A stretch of DNA of 64,000 nt from Pseudomonadota bacterium (GCA_023423065.1 JAFAGC010000003.1:1-64000), one strand, 5' to 3'. Shown: positions 53,301-62,484, counted from the stretch's first letter. Notes: generated by a model from the sequence alone, not told the origin. Translations and numbers: made by a program.

Positions 53301-56134
53301 CATTCCACGCCTTCGAGGACGCCGTGGCAGTTCTTGAACTTCTTGCCGCTGCCGCACGGGCAGGGCTGGTTGCGGCCGACTTTCGGCGCCACGCGCACGG
53401 GGCGTTGCGGCTCCATCTGCGGCGGCATCTGCTGTGGCGGGCGTGCGCCGGGCGGCGGCGCCTGCTGCGCCGGGTCTTCCCCGCCGAGCTGCGAAAGCGA
53501 CGCGGCTTCCGCGTGCTGCAACTGCAGCGCGCGATTGAGCCGCTCGCGGCGCGCTTCTTCCTCGCGCTCGAGCTGCTCGGGAGTCTTCACCTGCACGTCG
53601 AGCGACGCGAGGATGGTCACGGCGTCGAACTTGATGCGATCGAGCATCGCGGCGAACAGTTCGAACGCTTCGCGCTTGTACTCGAAGCGGTAGTCCTTCT
53701 GCGCGTAGCCGCGCAGGTGGATGCCCTGCCGCAGGTAGTCCATCGCGGCCAGGTGATCGCGCCATTGCTGGTCGAGCACGCGCAGCATGATGTCCTTCTC
53801 GACGTGCCGCATGATCAGCTTGCCGTTCGCGTCGCGGCCGATGCGCTCGACCTTCGCGTCGTACATCTCGTCTACGGCGGCGACGACACGCTTGCGCAGC
53901 TCCGGTTCCTCGAGGTTCGGCTCGTCCTTCAGCCACTGCACCGGATCGATCTGCGTCGCGAAATTCTTCTGGATCGCCTGCGCGAGTCCCGCGAGATCCC
54001 ACTCCTCGTGGCTCACGTTCGAGGGCATGTGCTGATCGAGGATGCCGGAGATCACCTCGGCGCGAATGCCGCGCACGGCATCGGCGAGATTGTCCGCACC
54101 CATGAGCTCGGTGCGCTGCTGGTAGATGACCTTGCGCTGATCGTTCGCGACGTCGTCGAACGTGAGCAGCTGCTTGCGCACGTCGAAGTTGTGCGCCTCG
54201 ACCTTGCGCTGCGCCTTCTCGATCTGGCGCGTGAGCATGCCGCTCTCGATGACCTCGCCTTCCTTCATGCCGGCCATGGCGAGCCATTTCTTCGTGCGAT
54301 TCGGATCGCCGAAGATGCGCATGAGGTTGTCTTCCATCGATAGATAGAAGCGGCTCGATCCCGGGTCGCCCTGGCGCCCCGAACGACCGCGCAATTGGTT
54401 GTCGATGCGGCGCGATTCGTGGCGCTCGGTGCCGATGATGTGCAGTCCGCCGGCGGCGAGCACCTTGTTGTGCCGCTCCTGCCATTCGGCGCGGATGCGC
54501 GCCGCGGTCACCTCATCCAGGCCCGCCTCGCCCGCGGCCTTCGCCGCGGCCTCGAGCTCGGCCTCGAGATTGCCGCCGAGCTTGATGTCGGTTCCGCGGC
54601 CGGCCATGTTGGTCGCGATCGTCACCTTGGCGGGCATGCCGGCCATCTCGACGATGTGCGCCTCGCGCTCGTGCTGCTTGGCGTTCAACACGTCGTGCGC
54701 GATGCCCTGCTCCGTCAGCACGCCCGACAGCAGCTCGGAGGTTTCGATCGAGGTCGTGCCGACGAGCACCGGCTGGTCGCGCTTCACGCAATCCTGGATG
54801 TCCTCGATGATCGCCTTGAACTTGTCGCCCTGCGTGAGATACACGAAGTCCGGGTTGTCCTTGCGGATCATCGGCTTGTGCGTCGGGATCACAACCACTT
54901 CCAGGCCGTAGATCTGCATGAATTCGGGCGCTTCCGTGTCGGCCGTGCCGGTCATGCCGGACAGCTTCTTGTAGAGACGGAAGTAATTCTGGAACGTGAT
55001 CGACGCGACGGTCTGGTTCTCGGCGCGCACCTTCACGCCTTCCTTCGCTTCGACCGCCTGGTGCAGGCCGTCGGACCAGCGGCGGCCCGGCATCGTGCGG
55101 CCGGTGAATTCGTCGACGATGATCACCTCGCCGTTGCGCACGATGTATTCGACGTCGCGCTTGTACAGCGCGTGCGCGCGCAGCGCCGCGTTCAGGTGAT
55201 GCATCAGGCGGATGTTCGCCGGATCGTAGAGGCTGTCGCCTTCGCGCAGCAGACCGGCCTCGAGCATCAACTGCTCGACCTTTTCATGGCCGGCTTCGGT
55301 GAGGTGCGCCTGCCGCTGCTTTTCGTCCACGGTGTAGTCGCCGGGAACGAAGTCGGGGCCCTGCTGGCCGTTCTTGTCCTCTTCGCCGATCTGTTTCTTG
55401 AGGCGCGGGACGAGCTTGTTCACCTTGATGTACAGCTCGTCGTTTTCCTCGGCGGGACCGGAAATGATCAGCGGCGTGCGCGCCTCGTCGATCAGGATCG
55501 AATCGACCTCGTCGACGATCGCGAATGCGAGCTTGCGCTGCACCCTGTCCTCGAGACTGAACGCGAGGTTGTCGCGCAGGTAGTCGAAGCCGAATTCGTT
55601 GTTGGTGCCATACGTGATGTCGCAGGCATAGGCCGCGCGCTTCTCGTTCGAGTCCTGCTGGTTCCTGATCACACCGACGGTGAGTCCGAGGAAGCGGTAG
55701 ATGGGACTCATCCATTCGGCGTCGCGCGCCGCGAGGTATTCGTTGACGGTGACGACGTGGACGCCTTCGCCCGCGAGCGCGTTGAGATACGCCGCGAGGG
55801 TGGACATCAGCGTCTTCCCTTCGCCGGTGCGCATCTCGGCGATGCGTCCGTCGTTCAGGGTGAGGCCGCCGATGAGCTGCACGTCGAAGTGCCGCATCTT
55901 CAGCGTGCGCTGGGAGACTTCGCGTACGACGGCGAACGCCTCCGGAGCCAGATCGTTTAGGGTCTCGCCCTCCGCGAGGCGCTTGCGGAATTCCTGGGTC
56001 CTGGCGGCCAGCGCCTCGTCACTCAACGCCTGGAGCGCCGGCTCGAATGCGTTCGCCTTGCGCACCGTCGCTTCATAGCCCTTGACGATGCGATCGTTGC
56101 GACTGCCGAAGAGTCGCGTCAGAAGATTGAGCAC
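53300..56134 (-). CDS. secA: Preprotein translocase ATPase SecA
   Basis: 944 residues. The motor drives proteins through SecYEG. The nucleotide-binding domain has Walker A EMRTGEGKTLMSTL near residue 102 and the DEAD-type VDEVDSILIDEARTPLIISGP. The preprotein cross-linking domain, IGTERHESRRIDNQLRGRSGRQGDPGSS of NBD2, the helical scaffold and the C-terminal zinc motif NQPCPCGSGKKFKNCHG follow. A GTG at 56134 (VLNLLTRLFGSRNDR) with AAGGA seven bases upstream is the family start; a frame open to 56173 adds an unrelated stretch. It lies downstream of the M23 gene, with a REP-like repeat in the gap. Confidence 0.97.
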   Translation of the reverse strand: MLNLLTRLFGSRNDRIVKGYEATVRKANAFEPALQALSDEALAARTQEFRKRLAEGETLNDLAPEAFAVVREVSQRTLKMRHFDVQLIGGLTLNDGRIAEMRTGEGKTLMSTLAAYLNALAGEGVHVVTVNEYLAARDAEWMSPIYRFLGLTVGVIRNQQDSNEKRAAYACDITYGTNNEFGFDYLRDNLAFSLEDRVQRKLAFAIVDEVDSILIDEARTPLIISGPAEENDELYIKVNKLVPRLKKQIGEEDKNGQQGPDFVPGDYTVDEKQRQAHLTEAGHEKVEQLMLEAGLLREGDSLYDPANIRLMHHLNAALRAHALYKRDVEYIVRNGEVIIVDEFTGRTMPGRRWSDGLHQAVEAKEGVKVRAENQTVASITFQNYFRLYKKLSGMTGTADTEAPEFMQIYGLEVVVIPTHKPMIRKDNPDFVYLTQGDKFKAIIEDIQDCVKRDQPVLVGTTSIETSELLSGVLTEQGIAHDVLNAKQHEREAHIVEMAGMPAKVTIATNMAGRGTDIKLGGNLEAELEAAAKAAGEAGLDEVTAARIRAEWQERHNKVLAAGGLHIIGTERHESRRIDNQLRGRSGRQGDPGSSRFYLSMEDNLMRIFGDPNRTKKWLAMAGMKEGEVIESGMLTRQIEKAQRKVEAHNFDVRKQLLTFDDVANDQRKVIYQQRTELMGADNLADAVRGIRAEVISGILDQHMPSNVSHEEWDLAGLAQAIQKNFATQIDPVQWLKDEPNLEEPELRKRVVAAVDEMYDAKVERIGRDANGKLIMRHVEKDIMLRVLDQQWRDHLAAMDYLRQGIHLRGYAQKDYRFEYKREAFELFAAMLDRIKFDAVTILASLDVQVKTPEQLEREEEARRERLNRALQLQHAEAASLSQLGGEDPAQQAPPPGARPPQQMPPQMEPQRPVRVAPKVGRNQPCPCGSGKKFKNCHGVLEGVE

Positions 56135-56280
56135 TGAGAAATCCTTGCGAAAAACTTCAAGGCGGACAGCCACTTAGGGCTGCGCCTTGCCGGAAGCGGC
56201 CCGGTATTCTACGGATAGACCGTGATGACGGGGAGGGGTTTTCGGGCCGCGACCCGAAAATGCAAGCTTAAGCCCGGGCA

Positions 56281-56326
56281 ATTGGGGGCTGACCCCTTTT
56301 GCTGGGAAACGGGGGCTGCCCCCTAT
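56281..56326 (-). repeat. Diverged REP-like arm between the M23 gene and secA
   Basis: In the M23 direction it starts in the TAG stop codon: TAGGGGGCAGCCCCC, then GTTTCCCAGCAAAAGGGG, then TCAGCCCCC. The core differs from the other family A arms by one base (CCCAGC for CCTAGC), and both flanking hairpins are perfect here (GGGGG-CAG-CCCCC; GGGG-TCAG-CCCC). Confidence 0.75.
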
Positions 56327-57228
56327 CGGCCGATGAAGGTCAGCGGGTCGACCTGCCGTCCGTTTTTCAGCACTTCGAAATGGACGTGAGGGCCGGTCGA
56401 GCGCCCCGTCGAACCGACAAACGCAAGCGTATCGCCGCGGGCCACGGTCTTGCCGACCGTGACTGCAATGCCCTGGTTGTGGCCGTAGCGGGTCACGAGA
56501 CCGTTGCCGTGGCTGACCTCGACGAGGTTTCCATAGCCCGACTTTTCGCCCGCATAGGTGACGACGCCCGCCGCCACCGCGACGACGTCCGCGCCGCTGG
56601 TGCTCGCGAAGTCGATGCCCTTGTGGAACGCCTGGTGCCCCGTGAACGGATCCTGGCGCTCGCCGAAATAAGAAGAGATGTGGCCCGCGCGCACCGGCCG
56701 GCCATCCGGCCGGATCTGCTCGTCGAGCTTCTTCGACAGCAGCGCGTTCTCGAGCGCGGCCATCTGCGCGTCGCGCGAGGAGATCTTCTGCTCGAGGCCG
56801 TTGAGCATGGAGGTAAGGTCGGGTTCGGTGACCGCCGAGCCAGAGTCCTCGGGGCCGCCGATCGCCGGCGAGCTCTCGAAATCGAATTCGCGGTTGTCGA
56901 TGTTCGCCATCTGGGTCAGGCGCTTGCCCAGCGCGTCGAGGCGGATGACGTGGGCGTTCATCTGGCCGATGCGCATGGCGACCGCGTCGACGCGGCGCTG
57001 GAGCTCGGCCTTCAGTTCCTGGATTTCCGCCTGCTGTTCGGCCAGCGTGTCCGACCAGGTGGCGCCGGTCCGCGGGCTCGACTTGCTCTCTCCGATCTTG
57101 AGACCGAGGCTGAAGGCGGTGGCGAGGATGGCCACGAGCACCGCCGCGAACGCGGTGACCGACAAGGGGTGCGCAAGATTGAAATGACGGGCTCGACCTT
57201 CGCGGCGCGAAAAGAAAATGATGTTCAT
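56323..57228 (-). CDS. M23 family peptidoglycan endopeptidase
   Basis: 301 residues. A single N-terminal membrane anchor (LSVTAFAAVLVAILATAFSLGL) is followed by a coiled-coil stretch (about 60-190) and a LytM domain. The zinc ligands are present: HKGIDFA (H-x-x-x-D), HGNG and the HVHFEV pair near residue 285, so it should be an active DD-endopeptidase rather than an EnvC-type activator. ATG 57228 (MNIIFFSRREGRARHF) matches the SecA-linked M23 proteins of pseudomonads. It is divergent from dciA. It ends inside a REP-like repeat that supplies part of its TAG stop. Confidence 0.92.
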   Translation of the reverse strand: MNIIFFSRREGRARHFNLAHPLSVTAFAAVLVAILATAFSLGLKIGESKSSPRTGATWSDTLAEQQAEIQELKAELQRRVDAVAMRIGQMNAHVIRLDALGKRLTQMANIDNREFDFESSPAIGGPEDSGSAVTEPDLTSMLNGLEQKISSRDAQMAALENALLSKKLDEQIRPDGRPVRAGHISSYFGERQDPFTGHQAFHKGIDFASTSGADVVAVAAGVVTYAGEKSGYGNLVEVSHGNGLVTRYGHNQGIAVTVGKTVARGDTLAFVGSTGRSTGPHVHFEVLKNGRQVDPLTFIGR

Positions 57229-57379
57229 CGCGCGCGCTCCGCCAGGGTTACACCGTCCGGGTCTCGAAGACCCTGTTCGTCGTGCTTCAAGCACTTGCGC
57301 CTGGCCGGCATCCTCGTTGTCATAGCTCCCTCGAGACTTTTGACCAGCAAACCATCAGGGCCGGCAGGCGCGCGAAACT

Positions 57380-57739
57380 ATGCCCAAAAGACCCCGACGA
57401 GACAAGCAACCGATCCGAACGGGTGCCAAACCGCGCACGATTGGCGACTTAATGTCGGCCCGTTTGCCAGCTCTGGCCCAGCGTGCCCTTTCGGCGCCCG
57501 AGACGTCCGAGTGGCACGTCACAGTGATGAAGGTGCTCGGTCCGGAGCTGGGAAATAAGGTAAATAGCTGCTCCCTCGACAAGGGTCGTCTGGTCGTCGT
57601 GGCCGAATCCTCCGCCTGGGCTGCCCGGATACGCTTCCGTCTGGCCGAACACGAGGCGTTGCTGCGCGAGAAGACTCCCGACTACCGGGAATTCAACGTC
57701 CGCGTACGGCCGCGACAGGCCCGTCCCGGCGCCGCCTGA
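57380..57739 (+). CDS. dciA: DciA-type DUF721 protein (replicative helicase loader)
   Basis: 119 residues with a basic N-terminal stretch (MPKRPRRDKQPIRTGAKPRTIGDLM) and the DUF721 fold (VMKVLGPELGNKVNSCSLDKGRLVVVAESSAWAARIRFRLAEHEALLREK). DciA loads the DnaB helicase in bacteria without DnaC. The position between the secA-linked M23 gene and lpxC is the same as in Pseudomonas. Its stop codon abuts the stop of the convergent GMC gene with no base between (TGATCA). Confidence 0.85.
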   Translation: MPKRPRRDKQPIRTGAKPRTIGDLMSARLPALAQRALSAPETSEWHVTVMKVLGPELGNKVNSCSLDKGRLVVVAESSAWAARIRFRLAEHEALLREKTPDYREFNVRVRPRQARPGAA

Positions 57740-59431
57740 TCACAACTCGCCGGAGGCCAGCCGGTCGGCGGCATGGTTCGCCGCCCGGGCGGACAGCGCC
57801 ATGTACGTGAGCGAAGGGTTCACCGACCCGGTCGAGGCCATGCACGAGCCGTCCGTGACGAACAGGTTCTGCACGTCGTGCGCCTGGTTGTGGCGGTTCA
57901 GGACCGACGTCGCCGGGTCGTGACCCATGCGCGCCGTGCCCATTTCGTGGACCGCCGATCCGGGCGGCAGCGGCGAACCCATCTCACTGACGTTTTCGAA
58001 GCCCGCCTCCTTCAGCATCTGCACGGCATCCGCGCTCGCGCGCTGGGCCATCCGGCGTTCGTTGTCGCCATGTGTGCATTCGATGTTGAGGAGCGGCAGT
58101 CCCCACTTGTCCGTACGGCGCTCGTCCAGGGTCACGCGATTCTCCGCGCGCGGCAGCATCTCGCCGAAGCAAAGCAGCCCGATCTCCCATTTGCCCGGCG
58201 ACCGCAGCCGTTGTTTGAGCTGCGCGCCGATGCCCGCTTCCTGCGCGCCGCGATGCCAGGTCGAGCGCGCGCTGTAACCCTGGAAACCGAAGCCACGAAC
58301 GAAGCCGGTTTCCGCGCGTTCGGTGGTGTTGAGGTAGCGCGGCACGTAGAAGCCGGTGGGGCGGCGGCCGTAGTAGTAGCGGTCGAGGAATCCCGGGTGC
58401 GTGCCGCGCGCGCCGATGCCGACCACGTGGTCCATCAGATAGCGGCCGACGGCGCCCGAGCTGTTCGCCAGTCCGTTGGGAAACCGCTCGGACTGCGACG
58501 ACAGGAGTATCTGCGCCGTGCCCAGCGTCGACGCGCACAGGAAGACGACGCGCGCCTGGTACGAGCGTCCCTGCTTCGTGTTCGCGTCGATGACGCGCAC
58601 GCCCGAAACGCGTCGCCGGGCGTGGTCGTAATCGAGCCGCTCGACGATCGCGTCGGCGACGATCGTGAGGTTGCCCGTGCGGCGCGCGGCCGGAAGCGTC
58701 GCGGACAACGAAGAGAAATACGCGCCGTACCCGCACCCGCGTTCGCACACGCCGCGCAGCTGGCAGGGGCCGCGACCCAGCTCGCGATGTTCCGCCGATG
58801 GTTCAGTGAGGTTCGCGCAGCGGCCGACCGTCACGCGACGGGACGGACGACGCGCTTCCGTGCGTCGCTTGAATTCGAGCTCGATGCAGTTGAGCTCGAG
58901 CGGCGGAAGGAATTGCCCGTCGGGCAGGTGATCGAGTCCTTCGTTCGCTCCCGAGATTCCGGCGAAGCGTTCGACGCGGTCGTACCAGGGCGAGAGATCC
59001 GAATAACGTATCGGCCAGTCGACTCCGTGGCCATCGAGCTCGTTGGCATTGAAGTCCACGTCGCTCATGCGATAGCTCTGGCGGCTCCACGTCAGGGAAC
59101 GGCCGCCGAGGTGATAGCCACGGATCCACGAGAACGGCTGGTCCGGCGGCGTGAGGTACGGGTGCTCGCTGTCCTTCACCCACCACTGCTTCGTGGCCGA
59201 GTTGAACGCATGGCACTGGCTCTGGATCGGGTAGTGCTCGGCGATCTCGTCCTGCGGCACGAGCCCGCGATGGGGCACGTCCCACGGCGTCGCGAAATCC
59301 TGGTAGTCGACTCCGTGTTCGACGTGGCGTCCGCGTTCGATGACGAGGGTCTTGAGTCCCCGCTCGCACAGCTCCTTCGCGACCCAGCCGCCGCTGATCC
59401 CGGAGCCCACGACGATGGCGTCGAAGATCAT
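57740..59431 (-). CDS. GMC-type FAD-dependent oxidoreductase
   Basis: 563 residues. The N-terminal FAD Rossmann motif is VVGSGISGGWVAKELCERG near residue 7, followed by LGGRSLTWSRQSYR and, in the middle, three closely spaced Cys (PCQLRGVCERGCGYGAY). The C-terminal GMC region has HEMGTARMGHDPATSVLN and FVTDGSCMASTGSVNPSLTYMALSARAANH. This is the large-subunit type of membrane-bound gluconate or related sugar dehydrogenases. It lies 12 bp after the small-subunit gene. No cytochrome c subunit is next to it, so the electron acceptor is not evident. It appears inserted between dciA and lpxC. Confidence 0.92.
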   Translation of the reverse strand: MIFDAIVVGSGISGGWVAKELCERGLKTLVIERGRHVEHGVDYQDFATPWDVPHRGLVPQDEIAEHYPIQSQCHAFNSATKQWWVKDSEHPYLTPPDQPFSWIRGYHLGGRSLTWSRQSYRMSDVDFNANELDGHGVDWPIRYSDLSPWYDRVERFAGISGANEGLDHLPDGQFLPPLELNCIELEFKRRTEARRPSRRVTVGRCANLTEPSAEHRELGRGPCQLRGVCERGCGYGAYFSSLSATLPAARRTGNLTIVADAIVERLDYDHARRRVSGVRVIDANTKQGRSYQARVVFLCASTLGTAQILLSSQSERFPNGLANSSGAVGRYLMDHVVGIGARGTHPGFLDRYYYGRRPTGFYVPRYLNTTERAETGFVRGFGFQGYSARSTWHRGAQEAGIGAQLKQRLRSPGKWEIGLLCFGEMLPRAENRVTLDERRTDKWGLPLLNIECTHGDNERRMAQRASADAVQMLKEAGFENVSEMGSPLPPGSAVHEMGTARMGHDPATSVLNRHNQAHDVQNLFVTDGSCMASTGSVNPSLTYMALSARAANHAADRLASGEL

Positions 59432-59443
59432 GCGCGCGCTCCG

Positions 59444-60001
59444 TCAGACCGCCGAAGCACGGCCGATCTCGTCCAGCGGCAGGCAGGCGCGCCACGTGCC
59501 CGGCACCATCTCGAAACGCAGCTCCTGCGTGGCGCCGATCTCCGAGTGGTAGTAGCCCGCGAGCACGAGAAACTTGAGCCGGGCATACGCCTCGTCGCCG
59601 AGTACGAAGGCGGCCGCATCGAAATCCCGCAGCAGCTCGTGACGCTGTTCGGGCAGGATCTGGGCGAACGACGCGCCGAGGCGCACCCACGCGCGTTTGT
59701 CGATCTGTTCGAGCACGCCCGCGATCTGCGCGCGCGTCTCCCCCGAGGCCCACTCCTCCAGCATCGTGCGCACGAACTGCGGCACGCCCGCGGCGAGCGC
59801 GCCGGGCGTATCGGTGTCCGGAATCATCACGTCCGAAAACGTCTCGATCAGCGCGAACTCGGCGGCCGCGAGCGCGCCGGCTCCGGCGGGCCGGTCGCCA
59901 CGCGCGAAGCGCGTCAGCGCGGCGGCGCCGCCGACCAGGAACACCGCGCCGAGCAACAACGCCCTGCGGTTCATTTTCGGATCTGAAGTGGAATCGGACA
60001 C
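59444..60001 (-). CDS. Gluconate 2-dehydrogenase subunit 3 family protein (Tat-exported)
   Basis: 185 residues from GTG 60001 with AGAGG six bases upstream; the ATG at 59974 lacks a ribosome site. The start MSDSTSDPKMNRRALLLGAVFLVGG carries a twin-Arg signal. The mature part has IETFSDVMIPDTDTPGALAAGVPQFV, the signature of the family, and ends GATQELRFEMVPGTWRACLPLDE. It works with the GMC subunit downstream, which has no signal of its own and may travel through Tat with it. Confidence 0.9.
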   Translation of the reverse strand: MSDSTSDPKMNRRALLLGAVFLVGGAAALTRFARGDRPAGAGALAAAEFALIETFSDVMIPDTDTPGALAAGVPQFVRTMLEEWASGETRAQIAGVLEQIDKRAWVRLGASFAQILPEQRHELLRDFDAAAFVLGDEAYARLKFLVLAGYYHSEIGATQELRFEMVPGTWRACLPLDEIGRASAV

Positions 60002-60117
60002 GGAAACCTCTGCCCGCTTTAACGGCCGGCGCCCGAAGTTCTGCACCGGAATATCGCGGACGCGGCAAGGCATTGCCGCGGCGGCGGCATTGCGTCACAG
60101 GGCGAGAGGAACGCGGG

Positions 60118-61044
60118 TCAGATGGTGGAGCCGACCGGTACCGGTGGCGGTTGCACGTACGCGATGGGCGCGTCGGAAGGCTTCTCGAAAACGACCGACT
60201 CCCACGCCTGCGGAGTCGCGATGAGCTTGCGCAGCAGCAGGTTGTTGAGCTTGTGGCCCGACTTGAAGCCGCTGAACTCGCCGATCAGGCTGTGGCCGAG
60301 TAGATAGAGATCGCCGATCGCGTCGAGGATCTTGTGCTTGACGAATTCGTCCTCGTAGCGCAGGCCGTCTTCGTTGAGCACGCGGAAATCGTCGAGCACG
60401 ATCGCGTTGTCGAGATTGCCGCCGAGCGCGAGATTGCGCGCGCGCATCATCTCGAGATCGCGCATGAATCCGAAGGTGCGGGCGCGCGCGACTTCCTTCA
60501 AATAGGAGGTCGTGGAGAAATCCATCGACGCCTTGTTCGCGCGCCGCTTGAACAGTGGATGGTTGAACTCGATTTCGAAGTTCACCTTGAATCCGTCGAA
60601 GGGACGAAACTCCGCCCACTTGTCCCCGTCCTCGACGCGCACGCGCTGCTTGATGCGCACGAATTTCTTCGGCGTGCGCAGGTCCTCGAAGCCGGCCGAT
60701 TGCAGCAGGAACACGAACGGTCCCGCGCTGCCGTCCATGATCGGAACCTCGGGCGCGCTCACTTCGACGTGCGCGTTGTCGATGCCCAGTCCCGCGAACG
60801 CCGACATCAGGTGCTCGACGGTCGAGACACGCGCCTCGCCATTCACGAGAACGGTGCCGAGCTGCGTGTCGCCCACGTTCTCGGCGTAGGCGCGCACTTC
60901 CGAGGGAGGATCGAGATCGGTACGCCGGAAAACGATGCCCGTATCGGCGGCCGCGGGCCGGAGGGTCATCAGGACCTTCTTGCCCGTGTGCAGTCCCACG
61001 CCCTGGGCGCGGATGGAGTTTTTTAAGGTTCGTTGTCCGAGCAT
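60118..61044 (-). CDS. lpxC: UDP-3-O-acyl-N-acetylglucosamine deacetylase LpxC
   Basis: 308 residues. Committed step of lipid A synthesis. Zinc ligands and catalytic residues are visible in TVEHLMSAFAGLGIDN near residue 77, the DGSAGPFVFLL loop, and HKILDAIGDLYLLG with HKLNN near residues 235-265. The start MLGQRTLKNSI is typical. A long-range inverted repeat lies in the 146-bp leader after ftsZ. It shows the organism makes LPS and anchors the dcw cluster end. Confidence 0.97.
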   Translation of the reverse strand: MLGQRTLKNSIRAQGVGLHTGKKVLMTLRPAAADTGIVFRRTDLDPPSEVRAYAENVGDTQLGTVLVNGEARVSTVEHLMSAFAGLGIDNAHVEVSAPEVPIMDGSAGPFVFLLQSAGFEDLRTPKKFVRIKQRVRVEDGDKWAEFRPFDGFKVNFEIEFNHPLFKRRANKASMDFSTTSYLKEVARARTFGFMRDLEMMRARNLALGGNLDNAIVLDDFRVLNEDGLRYEDEFVKHKILDAIGDLYLLGHSLIGEFSGFKSGHKLNNLLLRKLIATPQAWESVVFEKPSDAPIAYVQPPPVPVGSTI

Positions 61045-61080
61045 GTGATTCCGACTCCCGCAACCGTTTCACGCGGTACG

Positions 61081-61156
61081 GGTAGCGCCGCCCGTGGGGC
61101 TCGGGGGAGCGGCCGCAAAAGACTGCGGCACCGAGACTCACAAAAGGGGCGCTACC
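61081..61156. promoter_or_regulatory. Nested inverted repeats in the ftsZ-lpxC intergenic region
   Basis: GGTAGCGCC (61081-61089) pairs with GGCGCTACC (61148-61156). Within the loop GCCGCA (61112-61117) pairs with TGCGGC (61124-61129). Together they could fold a branched structure 37 bases upstream of lpxC. A terminator for ftsZ or a leader regulating lpxC are both possible; there is no T-tract. Confidence 0.5.
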
Positions 61157-61190
61157 GTAACACAGTTCGAACCGACCCGTTCCTCGGAGG

Positions 61191-62402
61191 TCAGTCCGCC
61201 TGCCGCCGCAGGAATGCCGGAATATCCAGCACGTCCTCCGATTCCACATCCGCGCGGAGGCCATCGCCTACCGCTCGCTGGCGCTGCACGGCCGGTTTGT
61301 CCAGCGCCGCGTAGTCCGCCGCGGTCAGGGGACGACGGGGAACGACACGCATCGGGGGCTCCGCCTGCTGTTGAGCCGCCGGCGGGGCCACCTTCTGCAA
61401 CGTGGGCACTTCGCGTCCGAAGGGGGAACGTCCCGTGGCGACTTCCGGCCTGCCGAGGCCGGTGGCGACCACCGTGACACGCATTTCGTCGGACAGCTCC
61501 GGATCGATGACGGTTCCCACGACGACGGTGGCATCCTCCGACGCGAACTGCTTGACGATTTCACCGACCTGCTGGAACTCGCCGATCGAGAGATCCATGC
61601 CGGCGGTCACGTTCACCAGGATGCCGTGGGCACCGGATAGATTGATGTCCTCGAGCAGCGGCGAAGAGACCGCCATCTCGGCGGCTTCCTTCGCACGGTT
61701 CTCGCCGCGCGCCAGGCCCGAGCCCATCATCGCCATGCCGGTCTCGCTCATCACGGTGCGCACGTCGGCGAAGTCCACGTTGATGAGGCCGGGCCGCGTG
61801 ATCAGTTCCGCGATGCCCTGCACCGCGCCCTGCAGCACGTGGTTCGCGCTCTTGAAGGCGTCTAACAACGTCGTCTTCGCGCCGAGCACCGTGAGCAGCT
61901 TCTGGTTCGGGATCGTGATCAGCGAGTCGACGTACTTGCCGAGCTCGGCGAGGCCGTGGTTCGCAATCAGCGTGCGCTTGCCGCCTTCCATCTCGAACGG
62001 ACGCGTGACCACGGCCACCGTGAGGATGCCGAGTTCCTTCGCAACCTGCGCGACCACCGGCGCGGCGCCCGTGCCCGTGCCGCCGCCCATGCCGGCGGTG
62101 ATGAACAACATGTCGCATCCCTCGATCATCTCGATGATGCGATCGCGATCTTCCATCGCCGCCTGCCGGCCGACCTCGGGATCGGCGCCCGCGCCGAGAC
62201 CCTTGGTGATGTTGCAGCCGATCTGCAGGGACGTCTTGACCTTCGAGTGCTTGAGGGCCTGCGCATCGGTGTTGATGCACATGAATTCCACGCCCTCGAT
62301 GCCGCTCGTGACCATGTGAGCGACCGCGTTGCCGCCGCCGCCCCCAACCCCTATGACTTTGATTACAGCGTTCTGGCTGTAAGCATCCATCAGTTCAAAC
62401 AT
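61191..62402 (-). CDS. ftsZ: Cell division GTPase FtsZ
   Basis: 403 residues. The tubulin signature GMGGGTGTGAAPVVA is near residue 104. VGGGGGNAV near residue 19 and the T7 loop NVDFADVRTVM near residue 205 are intact. The variable linker (about 320-385) is followed by the C-terminal peptide DVLDIPAFLRRQAD, which binds FtsA, ZipA and ZapD. ATG 62402 has AAGGAG nine bases upstream. Gene order ftsQ-ftsA-ftsZ-lpxC is the usual dcw cluster. Confidence 0.98.
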   Translation of the reverse strand: MFELMDAYSQNAVIKVIGVGGGGGNAVAHMVTSGIEGVEFMCINTDAQALKHSKVKTSLQIGCNITKGLGAGADPEVGRQAAMEDRDRIIEMIEGCDMLFITAGMGGGTGTGAAPVVAQVAKELGILTVAVVTRPFEMEGGKRTLIANHGLAELGKYVDSLITIPNQKLLTVLGAKTTLLDAFKSANHVLQGAVQGIAELITRPGLINVDFADVRTVMSETGMAMMGSGLARGENRAKEAAEMAVSSPLLEDINLSGAHGILVNVTAGMDLSIGEFQQVGEIVKQFASEDATVVVGTVIDPELSDEMRVTVVATGLGRPEVATGRSPFGREVPTLQKVAPPAAQQQAEPPMRVVPRRPLTAADYAALDKPAVQRQRAVGDGLRADVESEDVLDIPAFLRRQAD

Positions 62403-62484
62403 TTTGATTCGCTCCTTGGTTAATCGAAGTGCTGTCAGCTTCGAATCTTCATCTCATCAACGGCTTCGTCCCGGCATGACCCGG

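Noticed and set aside
52349..53302. Inverted arms around mutT as a true mobile cassette
   Set aside because: secA-mutT is ancestral gene order and no transposase is present, so cargo transfer is not supported; kept only as a finding to test.
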